Assembly: GCA_002633005.1 (NCBI GenBank)
Contig: NMRA01000425.1
Coordinates: 171,523 to 194,727, forward strand
Length of the DNA: 23,205 nt
Direction of reading: 5' to 3'
DNA from: Phoronis australis
Taxonomy: Eukaryota > Phoronida > Phoronidae
The position numbers and the translations under genes are program-made. Positions 1-11,700 of the stretch are shown here, piece by piece; position 1 is the first letter of the stretch, and every line of letters starts with the position of its first letter. The notes beneath the pieces were generated by a model. That model saw only the letters and a list, made by a program, of their open reading frames with translations. It was not told the DNA's origin and ran no database searches.

Positions 1-1106
1 TACTGCCATTTTTGGAATAAAATGCAGTCCCTGATGATAACGCTGACAAGCTGTTTCAGCCATCGCACGTAGCATTGATTTACAACAAAACGCTAGTGGT
101 GGGATGATACACATTCAATTTGATTCTTCGGAGAAGGAATGGTTATTTTTGATTAGATTCTTGTTTGTCAAATTACTTCATCTCTTCTCAGATATCAAGT
201 GTTAACTTACCATTGGTACCAATTTCAGCAACAAATTTCATATTTTAGAAAAGTACAAAAGTACAGCAGTGTTTTTGAGATAAAATTTGTAACTGATCTT
301 GTTTTGCTGTTGATTTAGCTTCCTTTCTTGCTAAACTTTACAAAAAGACATGGCTGCTCACTTGATCCAATTAATGACAGATTTGTAAAAAGGCAAAATC
401 AAATTCTTCATGCTTTCTAGTTTCAGAAGATACATACTTTCACAGAGCTAAAATCTAATAGTTTTGCAGACATTTGGCTACATAAATACTCATAGACTTG
501 TCAGTAAGGTCCTAAAGAACCTAAAACATGGGTTCAGTTCGCGGAACGAAAGCTACATAACAATACAGTTAGGACAGACACTTCGTTGTCGCAACCACAG
601 ACTTACAAGGACAAATACTACAACACGGTGGACACATGGCAATGCAGAATACAGTGCTGGAAAACTGGTTCGATTTGCATGCGTTTAGAAAGACCTGCAC
701 TGTCTGTACACAGCGGAATGTGTTTGTAAAATATACACTCACTTGATCGCGATTTCTCTTTATCGTGTTTACGCTCTGTAAATAACGTAAATACAATACA
801 GCGAGAGCGACAAAATGCACGAGACGGGTGAACAAACCATTCTCAATACACACGCTGATGGATAAACATCTTAACTTGAGGAAGCCATTTAGTGCAGGGT
901 TGTTTCAAAGTGTATACTACATGTTAATACTCTGAGACCAGTAATCACTTGGGTACCACTGCCTACAGCAATTTATCCGCAATAAGTACCCATGCTTTAA
1001 ATCCGAAACCCAACTTTGCATTCAATGAGTGTGAGTCAGAGGCAGGGTACTTCATTTCCTGTTATAAGGTATGTGAAGACTCCACTGGGTTAGGATGTTC
1101 AGCTCA
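1..1106. other. Left-edge DNA, no recognised coding segment
   Basis: Presumably intron 8 or sequence towards the next exon of the RPRD2-like gene. I looked for minus-strand phase-1 exons and saw none with both splice signals and a plausible protein. The short open frames (464-688 plus, 569-853 minus) overlap on opposite strands and show no recognisable family pattern. Confidence 0.5.
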
Positions 1107-1421
1107 TAGTGTGTTAAGGTATAGCACAAGACTAGATCTCCATTTGTAGTGTGTTAAGGTACAGCACAAGACTAGATCTCCATTTGTAGTGTGTTAAGGT
1201 ACCAAGACTAGATCTCCATTTGTAGTGTGTTAAGGTACAGCACAAGACTAGATCTCCATTTGTAGTGTGTTAAGGTACATCACAAGACCAGATCTCCATT
1301 TGTAGTGTGTTAAGGTACATCACAAGACTAGATCTCCATTTGTAGTGTGTTAAGGTACATCACAAGACTAGATCTCCATTTGTAGTGTGTTAAGGTACAG
1401 CACAAGATTAGATTTCATTTG
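1107..1421 (+). repeat. 40-bp minisatellite, eight copies
   Basis: Head-to-tail copies of a 40-bp unit that begins TAGTGTGTTAAGGTACAGCA and contains AGATCT. Copy 3 has a 4-base deletion. Copies 5-7 share a CAT variant in place of CAG. The last copy is diverged and 1 base shorter. The total of 315 bp equals 8 x 40 minus 5. The shared variants point to growth by unequal exchange or slippage. Confidence 0.97.
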
Positions 1422-2071
1422 TAATGTTTCAACAAGACATTCATTGAATTTGAATCAACAGGTCTAACCAGTGTGTCAATTAGCGATGCTGAAGTCAGTT
1501 TTCAAATACACAGTTGGACAGTAGTCGACTAGTGGCGATATCACAGATAACATTCCGACACATAACCCAGTTTACAATTTGCATTTCAGGTGGTAACTTT
1601 AACTTCAGTGTAATCAGATGCCTAAAAAATCTTTTCCACAAAAGCTTTTCGTAATCAATAATTATCCAGATTGATATTGACAGGTGGATTGCAGTGGTCT
1701 CGCATCTTCAATTCCAGTGTGCTCACATGACTACTGTTGCTCTCAGTTAACATGGAATACACCTCATCAACGTATGTATGTCATCAGATGGTTACGAGCC
1801 AACACCCGACCAACAATGCATTTGAAAGCCAACAGAACCTCTAAGGGAGAAAGATTTGTATTATGTGAAATCCTCCCCAACTGAACCGTTTCTACACCCC
1901 AGGGATACAGCTCGGTATGAAATATCTGCCCGAATGAAACAGTTCAGTTTAGAATTAGTGTGCGACTGAAACACAGAGGAACAGGTCTAATGTTCTCACC
2001 AGGCTTTTTGAAAGCGAACCCTGGTTCAAATTTAGATCGTCACTGACTGCATTCTAGCGCTTTCTGAGAGG
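1422..2071. other. Unassigned intronic/flanking DNA
   Basis: AT-rich sequence without clear exons or repeats. A 66-codon open frame on the plus strand at 1684-1884 has no recognisable similarity and no splice context. Confidence 0.5.
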
Positions 2072-2360
2072 AGACAATGTGGCCTAGTGGGGTAAGCATC
2101 CGCTTTCTTTACTTGAGGTCGTGGGTTCGAGTCCCACTGTGGCACACTGCTAGACCCTTGAGTCCCACTGTGGCACACTGCTAGACCCTTGAGTCCCACT
2201 GTGGCACACTGCTAGACCCTTGAGGTCTCTAGCTCCTCAGCTCGGTTTTAACTATAATAAACTGAGCGACCTGTGGAATAGGCCCCCTGAGCAACCTGTG
2301 CAATAAGCCCACATGAGTGATCTGCGCACATCTGGTACAGTATGTACCAGGCCGCCTGCA
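2072..2360 (+). mobile_element. tRNA-derived SINE
   Basis: The head carries a pol III A box (TGGCCTAGTGG, 2080-2090) and a perfect B box (GGTTCGAGTCC, 2124-2134) separated by 33 bp, with GTCGTGGGTTCGAGTCCCAC resembling a tRNA T arm. The acceptor stem does not pair well, so this is a SINE head rather than a working tRNA gene. It is followed by a 31-bp tandem segment (to about 2223), a non-tRNA body with 25-bp degenerate repeats beginning CTGAGCGACC at 2262, 2287 and 2312, and an 8-bp perfect stem (2332-2350). The exact 3' end is uncertain. Confidence 0.7.
2129..2223 (+). repeat. 31-bp tandem repeat, three copies, within the SINE
   Basis: The unit GAGTCCCACTGTGGCACACT plus 11 further bases occurs three times almost identically. 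It begins in the last part of the B box, so copies 2 and 3 carry only a truncated B box (TTGAGTCC). Confidence 0.93.
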
Positions 2361-2667
2361 ATTATTATTTATAGTGCTTTCTGGACTCAACCTTTTGTAC
2401 ATTATTTAATGTTAATTTTTATTACGCAAAATACAAAAAAAAAACTCACTGCATAGTTAAAATGTCATCTCAGTCACATTATTTGATGTTGTGGTGTAAA
2501 TATTTGCAAAATACTAATAACACAGACCATTGATAGTTTCTCTTTCACTGCTATGACTGGCAATGTTTCGTTGTCATGTTCTGTGCTCAACTTAAATGCC
2601 CGATGAAAAACAGTCCGGGACTTCTTGTGGCAAGAATTCAGTGTTAACACTTTCGAACGACACTTAC

Positions 2668-2739
2668 TGTGAGACTTAGAGCCAGAACTTCGCTCATCAG
2701 AGTGGCGCCGCTTGTGAGACAATTCTTTGTCCCTTGACT
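2668..2739 (-). CDS. RPRD2: RPRD2-like exon 8: short basic Ser/His/Arg-rich exon
   Basis: The acceptor is a run of nine T followed by CAG. The split codon gives Lys370, then 23 codons read [20 protein letters not shown] and KSH. The composition (Ser, Arg, Lys, His) suggests a disordered nuclear segment. It ends in phase 1 at CACA|GTAAGT. No family block can be recognised in so short a piece, so support rests on strong splice signals at both ends and exact phase agreement with exon 7. The next exon would lie left of this; I found no convincing one in 1-2667. Confidence 0.75.
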
Positions 2740-5700
2740 CTGAAAAAAAAACAAGTACCGTATTGCCATTCCATTAGGACCACGGGCGTCTGTGCGAACT
2801 GCACCTATGTGCGAAACTTGCACCAATCACATGTGTAAAAAATGTCGTGCAAAAAGGGCATTATTTTGGATACAGGCCCATGTACCTTAAGGCACGACAA
2901 TATGGTATGGCAAATACGTATGGCAGTATCTTCGAAAGGTTGAAGGCGGGAAAACGGGAGGAAACGCTAAGAAGAGGAAACAAAAGAATCAATAATGTGA
3001 CAGCAGCTAGAAAGTGTCCTTACACAGACAGAAGTGTTCACCCAATACACAGACAGCCGTGTTCACTAGAGGCCGAGTTTCCTGTCTATTGACACAGTTG
3101 AGCAAAAGAATACGCAAATCCAGGGATGCATAGCTTTGGACAGTTTTGAATTTCTTGTAAGAAATAAAACTAAAGAAACAAAAAAACATCGGACAAGTTT
3201 TATTTCTGGATTATCTTCTCATATTATCCATTGATAAAATTGCCATCAAATTTGCCTCGTTTCCCTTTCAACACAAATTTATGTTAGATTACTGTCCAAA
3301 ATACATTTTTAGCTAAGTTTGATTATTTCATTCCCTTTGGAAGGTGGGGAGGAGGGTCCAAAAATGAAATTCGGGACAGAGAATTTGTCACACTTATTGA
3401 AAAATACATTTAAAGATCATATGAAAGTCATCTTCTCTTTTATAACTATGACGAAAAGCAAAAGATCAATTCTCAGTAGACAACGGCTCAAAAAGTTTGT
3501 GAAAACTGGAAGTGATGTTGAACTTGAATTTGTTTACAAACAACTGACAACTTTCAATAAAGACAACAGAAAATAACTGGCAGATTTCTGGAAAACAACA
3601 CCTTATCTCATTCTTTTGTCGACGTGCGCAACAAGATATCTTGTCAGCGACAAAACTACTGATAACCAATGAACTCACTTTTCTTTGGTTCCTCCTTTGT
3701 TTCTGAAGCCTCGGGTTCTGGGTGAACGACTTTGGTCACGCTTGACTTCACCGTGGGCTTCGCGCTGACCCCCACGCCAACCACGTCGCCGCCAGTTTCT
3801 GACCCATCAGAGTCAGAAAGTTCCATGTCTACAGCCTCCACATTGTCCAGGGTGGGGTCAGGAGGGGGGGTGTTGCCTGGACTGGGGGCGTCGGCACTGG
3901 GTGAGCCGTAGGGACTGCTGACCGGGCTGGGCAGTGTCTTCTTGTGCTCCTCCAGTCGTTTCTGCAAATTGTGAATGCGTGTTCCAAAGTTCTTGTAAGC
4001 CTGTAACGAAAACAAAAAACAGCATGCCAATGGTGTTAACGTGCTGTGCAATTAAAAATCAAAAAGAGGCAGTAAAAGCGACCACCTAAGAAATATGTTG
4101 AAAGTGGCAAATACCTGAGATGTGTCTAAAATCACCCTTGCACAATAATAACAATTATGCCGGAACAGTGACTAATCCCGTTATGCTGGGATAACGGAAA
4201 TTTCTAAAGGCAAGTTTGAACTATGGGAATTACACTTCAGAGTACATTCAGATTTCCTCAACCCTTGAGCATCGCATGCAAATAAATACCGAGTCTGACT
4301 AGTCTTTTCTCCATGTTTATCCACAACTACATTTTATCAGTGATGGAGTATATACAGTATTGCCATACTATTAGGCCCAGCGGTGTCTGTGCAGACTTGC
4401 GAAAATTAGGCGCATGTGCCAATACGTGAATTACTTGAGTAAAAAAAGCTACGAAAAAATGCATTATTTCGGATATAGTCCTATAGGCCTAAAGGCGTAG
4501 CAATACAAATAAAACAAAACTATTTACCAAATTTATTAAAAATACACCAAGAAACTCCAAAGATACAGATAAGACGTAAACGTAAAAAATTGCCATTAGC
4601 AGGCACAGTGGTAGTCGAAATGGTTGTGCCTATTTACAAATTAATATATGGGCCTATGCAGCAGACATTACCTGGGCTTATATGAAAGACCAAGGCATGT
4701 GTGCCAATAAGCAAACAGCTTGGGTAAAAGAAGGCCAAGAAAAGACATTATTATGGATATAAGCCTATGGGCCTAATGGCACGGCAATACGATGTGGCAT
4801 GTGTTTTTGGAAGGACAAAGCAGCTTTACATGGCTTTAATAAAAGCAAATCCTTTCAAGCTTCAGTAACATAACGGACAACGAAGACAGAGCTTTCCTTT
4901 TCACGTAAGCTCAGACGAATCTCGTCTCATTGCAAGACTTTAGTTGTCACGGGCAACAGAAAAGGTGTATCCAATGCAATCCATACAACTTGTGTTGCTC
5001 ATAGCTTCTTTGCCTTCGTGGAACACAGTGAAAAATGCAATCTCAGACAAGCACTGGTCGAAGAGGCTCTTTAAGGGTGTTCCCCACACTACTTACATTG
5101 GCCACAATGCGCGCCTCCCCATACTGAGCCTCATAGAATAGCTCTCCCTTCTCAAGCAACTCGATAAGTTTAGTCTGGTCTTGCACCTGCTTTGTCAGGC
5201 TCTCCACGAACTTTTCAATCTTTGTACACGACTCTTCAAAGTGCTTAGAGAATTCGTGGCCATGGGCTTTGTCTGAAATAACCACATGCTACGGTAAGGA
5301 AGTGTTCGTGCAGCCTTCCAAATTCACTCTCTCAACTATAGCTTCGCACTTAAAAATTACCCAAATTTTTCAACGTCAAATACAATTGAGCACAACATCG
5401 AACTGGCTTCAAAGCAGTTGATATTTTCTGTTACCGTGGAAATAAACTTTATATTTAGCGTTATTTTCTGAATCTCTGATCACAAAATGTCTTGCGTACA
5501 ACTGTACTTTCTTTTCACATAACCACTAAAGATAAAAACCTGGCAACATCGATCAAATTTATTCATGTGCTTTAGACTCAGCATTGCATACTATTTGACA
5601 TTTCAGTCAAATTTTCATGTTTATTGGAGTTGGTGATTAGAGAACCCACTGGGCTATACCAATACCACGGAACAAGTAGACGATTAGAGAACCTACTGGG

Positions 5701-8700
5701 TTACACCAATACCAGGGAACTAGTTAGCAGCTTCTTAACAGTCCTCACAGCAAAGTATTCTCAAAACAGCTATTGAAAAACAAAATGTTAATCAAAAATC
5801 CAGGTGCCTACAGTAGATTTTTTGAATTTAGTTCACAAACCAAATTCACCATCAACAACACTGTTAGCATCAGTCAAACCAAAATAATTTTGGAATCTAC
5901 GAAGTTTGTGATAAGAGGAAAGTCATTGGTTCACTAATTCAAGACTGAATATGAAATGTTTTCTAATTCGTTGAAACATAAAGTAAACGCTGCTAGTTGG
6001 AGTGATACTTCAACTAGAAAAAAACATATTCTACTTCCTTACAACAAGAGCAACGCAGAGCATTGAAATGTACCCATGAATGCACCACAGACGGTGTGCT
6101 TCTACGGTTGTTTATTTGACTATAAAAATGGTCACTCGATGGCACAAAATACTTAGTTTGAATTCACCCAAAAATGGGAAAATGCCATCGTTTTTTAAAT
6201 TGATAGCTATTTACCAAATTTCATTAAATCTTTCAAAAAACTTCAGAGAAACAAAGGAAAACGGAAGAAAATGAAATTGCCACTAGGGGGCACAGCATTC
6301 ACCATATCCGTCTGAAAGTCGTCGTTGTTTGTTATTAACTTCATGTATACACTTACTAAGCTTAACAAAGATCCTCCAGTGGGTTTAGGAGATACAGCTA
6401 GGGGTGCAAAACAGAACAAAGATCCTCCAGTGGGTTTAGGAGATACAGCTAGGGGTGCAAAACAGAACAAAGATCCTCCAGTGGGTTTAGGAGATACAGC
6501 TAGGGGTGCAAAACAGAACAAAGCTGTAACCAGGAGATGAAATAGTAGTACAAGTCATCATCGTCAACCATCCTCTTAACACTGAGAACATATACGCCAA
6601 TTTTCAAAATCATTTTTAGAATGGTTTGGTTGTTAGAGGAGTGGACTCGAAAACGGCACAAATGGTCACTAGGTGGTGCAAAATACCTTGAATTCATCCG
6701 AAAGCGGATGCTCAAATTTCAAATTTTATGAAAATCCATTGAGGACCTTTGAAGATACAGAAGTAAACATTAGAAACTAAAATTGCCACTAGGGGGCACA
6801 TCGGTAGTCAGATCCATCTGAAAGTCGTCGTCGTCGTCCATTGTCAACTTCACATAAGCATACTTGCTAAATTTAGTAGACATCCTGCAGTGGGTTTAGG
6901 AGATAAAACCATGGGCGCAAAAAAACAAAACTGCCACTAGGAGGTGCCACTGTAGTCGAAGTCATCCGAAAATCATCGTCAGCCGTCCTAGTAAGAATAA
7001 ACCTGCCAATTTTCACAATCATCCTTAGAGCAGTTTGGTTGATAGAGGAGCGGACGCCAAAAACAGTAAAAATGGCCATTAAGTGGCACAAAATACTTCG
7101 AATCCATCTGAAAATGAGAGGATAGCGTCATTTCACTAATAAATGCCTATACGCCAAATTTTATGAAAATTCGTTGAGGAACTTCAAAGATACAGAGGTA
7201 AATGTAAAAAAGTAAAATTGCCACTAGGGGGCAAACCAGTAGTTGGATCCATCCGCAAGTTCGCTCATGCTGTTCCATTCATGAAAGGAAAATATGTGCA
7301 AAATATCATGAACATACGTCAAAGGGTTTTGGAGATAGAGCAGCAAATGCTGGATGAACACCGGACAGACGCCAGCTGGACGGACGACAGCCGGACGGAG
7401 GGAGATGGCACAATGCATCCACATATAAACATGTAGGCTTATAATAAAGGAAATGCTGCTAGTTAGAGTGATATTTCAACTAGAAAAAAATATTTTCTAA
7501 TTTGTTGAAACTTCAAGTAAAGGCTGCTAGTTGGAGTTATGTTTAAACTAGAAAAAAACATAATGACAAAGAGGTATTACACACTGAAAAGGCAACAAAA
7601 TAGCAAAAAATTAAATATATGAACAATATTTAAATTAAGTTTCACGTTGAACTCAAATCCAAAATGCGAAATTAAACTAACCAATCACGCCGTCTGTGCA
7701 ACAATTGCCACTTTTGTCGTATTGTGACGCTATTCAGAACATGCAGATTTATTGTATTTGTTACAAAAAATTTGGGCGACAGAAACCAAGCAAATTGTGT
7801 AATATGCACTGTATACATAGTACAAAGTCATAAACAGTCTTGAACTCCACACGCATAGTCCCATAGAAAAAATGCAGGTGTGAATTAATTCATCTGTAAT
7901 TATTGCATGGGAAAGGACCAGGTGTGTTAATGGTGAAAACAGGCTAAGTAGCTCATTACAACCAAAGGCTGAGAAGAATTTATCCATCAATATCAAAGAT
8001 ATGTTTGTCTCGGGTTCCTCAAAACATGAAACTTTTACACAGGCCAGAACATTTCGCAGGAACTGAAATGATCATTGCCAAAGCTTGCAGCTCGCATGAC
8101 AAGACACAAATACACAGTGGAGTCAGCTTTCTGACCCAAGACTGAAAGAGATCACTAGGGTGCAGCACCTACCTTTCAGCTGTCGCACAGCCTCCAAGTC
8201 AGAGGCGTCGAGCCTCAGCGTAGACAGCTGCCTCTGTTTGAACTCGACCTCATTCTCAAACGTCTTGAACTTGTTGACTGTATCTATTAGCACTGACGGC
8301 TGCGTAAACATGAGAACAATAAGTAAAGGAACAATAAAGCCACTGTAAATGAACTGGTTTTTTAATCACCATGTTTGCCCCTGCTTTACACCGGCAGCAC
8401 TCTACACTCTAAAAACGCAGGCACACCTGTGACTAACAGTACATGATCTGGTGTTTAATCACCATGTTAGCCCCTGCATTACACTGGCAGCACTCTGCAC
8501 TCTACAAACGTAGGCACACCTGTGACTAACAGTACATGATCTGTATTCAGCCAGCGCTTCAGTTTACTGAAGGACGTGAAGATGTGAACATCAGTGCAAC
8601 TACCTAAGCTTACACAGACATTGGTGTTCTAGGCTAAATTATCCACATTTGACTGCTTGTAAGCGTCTACCAGCCGATTAATGAAATGCTACGGGCATTA

Positions 8701-11700
8701 AACCAGAGAAACGTGGTAGAATACAGGACAAATGTGGTAGAATACAGGACAAATGTGGTAGAATACAGGACAAATGTGGTAGAATACAGGACAAATGTGG
8801 TAGAATACAGGACAAATGTGGTAGAATACAGGACAAATGTGGTAGAATACAGGACAAATGTGGTAGAATACAGGACAAAAGTAATCAGACAAAAATACTG
8901 TTTCCTTGTTATTACGGTTAATTATGTTTACATCAAAACTGACAGGTAATGACGGAGGATTCTGCATCATCTTGTCTGAATACCTTTGGCCTGTACTGTA
9001 ACTAAATACCTTTGGCCTGTAATGTAACTGACTAAACGACCAGGGCAATATAGCTACAAAGTAAGTTGACCACATGGAATAATTCAAACTCACGAGTACT
9101 GACCCTGAATTCCCATTTCCAAAATTAGACAAACCCGTTTCAGCAAACTTAAAAATCCGTTCTTTTCTGTTTCAAACATTAGTAAATTGCGTTTTACAAT
9201 GTCACAGTGATTAATGCCTCTGTTTCTGTGGCTGAATTATGTCACAACTCTTCATTATTATTAAGTTGCTGCATGCACTCTTCATTGTTTTTCAAAAGGA
9301 ACAGCGCCACCTTCAGACAGAATGAACAGTCTGATGCAAAACAATCATCAATAAATTTGTGGCCAAATTGTGGAATTTCATGGATTATATTTATAATTTT
9401 TGGTAATTAGAAAATACACATATTTTTATTATGGTACCTGTTAATAAAATATTGAATTCTATTCAAAAACATCAAATTCTGTGTTCCTCAACTTTTGTCA
9501 GCCATTCCATACTTACTTTGAACTCTGCAATGATTTTGGAGTTTGCACTGGTCCGCTTCATGGTATCAACTGAAGAAGACAAGAACACCAGGTGTCAAGG
9601 TTGTTGAAAACGAGAGATTTGAGGGAATGTCAGGTCAAAATTTGTAATCAATAATTGGTTTTACTAGAAGACAAATCCTACAAGAAGTTAAGTTGCAATC
9701 ATGAGTACAATGAAAAAGCTCAAGGTCTCCTATACACACCCTAAGATATGTATTTTTTCATTACCCAGTAACTCCTTCAGTTCTTCAACAAATCCTCCCT
9801 TGTACACGTTCCTCTCATCCCAGATGTTCAACATGCGCTCTAGATTGGGGCGTATCGATGCATCCCTACAAAAAAATAAATTCGAAAACAGTCAGTCCTT
9901 TTCATGACTTAAAGCTCCGCATTTACAAGACAAAAGTAGGTCAACACAACGACCCAGAGTCCCCCCCCCATGACAGCTAGGCTGAAGCCAAATTCACCGT
10001 CAGAGTTGTCTCCCCTCATGAGTGACAATGACCGGGCATTAACAGAATAGTTAGTACACTGACTCATTCTGTAAATAGACTGTCCCCGCCCTAATAGTTA
10101 TTACCAGTCACTTTTGTTGTAAACAGAATTAGCCATCATGATGGACAAAAGGTATTTTGTCTGATTACTTTTGTCTTTAACTGTATCTTTTGTGACCATC
10201 AATTGTTCCTTATAGTACAGAAGATGGACTAAAAGTATTGAGTGCAGCATTAGTATTCACTAAGAAGACTGTATAGCTAATTACAATGAACATTCGCTGG
10301 TTTTTCCTCAATAACACAAAAAGCAATTGAATTTAACGAAATTGTCATTTTTCAAATACAATGTAACAGCTTGCTCAGGCGTTGCCTCATGATGAAGCAC
10401 CATCTGGTGCTAAGAAAACACCAGAGTGGCAATTGGCCACTTGAGTAAAATCCCAGGCCACCAATTCAAAGTTCAGCTCGCCAAAAATGTTCAGTTCTGC
10501 AAATATGCAAAAAGTTGTCTCACTTGAAAGCAGCTCTTGATAATCGGCTTGGACGACAGAGAGCTGAAATCAAAACTCTTGGACAAACTTTTGCCCAAGT
10601 TGGAACTCTTTTTTCTTGGAAAATTATAGAAAAATGATCAGAAAATGACAAAAAAGTTCAAGTACTATAGTAAGTATGTTATAACCATTTTCCTAAAAAT
10701 CTAAAATCTCAATAAAAAGTGCAAACACACCCCTTGAAAACAGCAACAATCAATGGAATTTCATAGAGACAATCACGATGACTTTGCTTGTTGCAGCATC
10801 ATGAACTTTTTTACTCACTAACATACATTCAAATTTGGTGTGATGTCATGAAATGGGTGAAGCTATGACAGGCCAGTAATAACAAATGAGATTTGACCCT
10901 GATTTTGATTGGACCGGATACTTATAATGTATATAATTCATCGCATACAACCATCGTGAACTTGTTCCACAAAGAAAGGCATGCATGTATTTTAGTGACT
11001 GTTGTATCGGGAAAAGTTCAAAGTTGTTACCTATTTTCCTACAAAACACCATGAGGTGGAAAATATAAGAATTTGAGGTTGCATTTATTGAGCTGAATTA
11101 TCAAAATTTGCATTTGGTGCGCAAGGTTCCAGCTGAGGTTACCACCACATGGGTGGCGCAGCACTGAAAAAAGTGGGGGGCTAAAGCCCCCTCAGCCCCC
11201 CTGTGGTACACTGCCCATAGACAACGTGTGGCGTAGCACTGAAAAAAGTGGGGTGGCTAAAGCCCCCCCCAGCCCCCAATGGTGCGCCGCCCATGCACCA
11301 ACAACCTGCATTTAACTTGCCAAGTTGACCCTGAAATGCATATGGAGGCTATACCTGACAAAAACAATAGCGTCCTTCAGTACAGACTTGAAAGCCAACA
11401 GGTAGATCTTAGCATTCTTCCTTTTGCAGTTCTGTAGCACGTCATTGGCCAGGTAGAACAATGTCAGCCGGTGCTGGATCTTGGCTGAAAGTGAAACACA
11501 TGTAAATAACGACAACCTACACTCAAACAAATAAACACTGATGACACTGTGCAATTCTATGAACTTCTAAGCATTTTAGAAAGGAAGGACCTGGTCATGA
11601 CTTACTCACTGAAAACATAGTAATAGTCATAGTATAGATTGTTTGGTTTTGGTACCGTAGTCATCCATGATACATCAATGGCAATGCCGTAACTCCACCT

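Larger units (their letters stand above)
5959..7563. repeat. Composite repeat block in intron 5
   Basis: Several diverged copies of a unit of a few hundred bases, all in the same orientation. Each has an element like AAATGG.CACT..GTGGCACAAAATAC, then AATTTTATGAAAAT..., then AAGATACAGA.GTAAA, then AAAATTGCCACTAGGGGGCA, then ATCC.TCTGAAAGTCGTCGTC. Core motifs are at 6280, 6786, 6934 and 7221. The block is flanked by near-identical 72-bp direct repeats. The right end carries GGACGGAC-rich sequence (7370-7410), common in invertebrate dispersed repeats. No transposase remnant is seen, so it looks like non-autonomous element debris. Confidence 0.7.

Noticed and set aside
1107-1421. CRISPR array
   Set aside because: The 40-bp units are adjacent and without unique spacers.
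2072-2145. A functional tRNA gene
   Set aside because: A and B boxes are present, but the acceptor and anticodon stems do not pair properly and the 3' part continues into a SINE body.
1-2667. Exon 9 of the RPRD2-like gene
   Set aside because: I searched the minus strand for a phase-1 exon with acceptor and donor and a Ser/Pro-rich protein, and found none I could defend. It probably lies beyond the left edge.
3319-3576. 85-codon plus-strand open frame in intron 7
   Set aside because: Lysine-rich AT-biased translation, no family similarity, and antisense to a well-supported gene.
8713-8880. CRISPR array
   Set aside because: The repeats are contiguous 21-mers with no spacers, in an intron of an animal gene. 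It is a minisatellite.
8698-9132. 144-codon open frame on the minus strand
   Set aside because: Its length comes from the 21-bp minisatellite, which cannot introduce a stop in this frame. The rest has no family pattern and lies inside intron 4.
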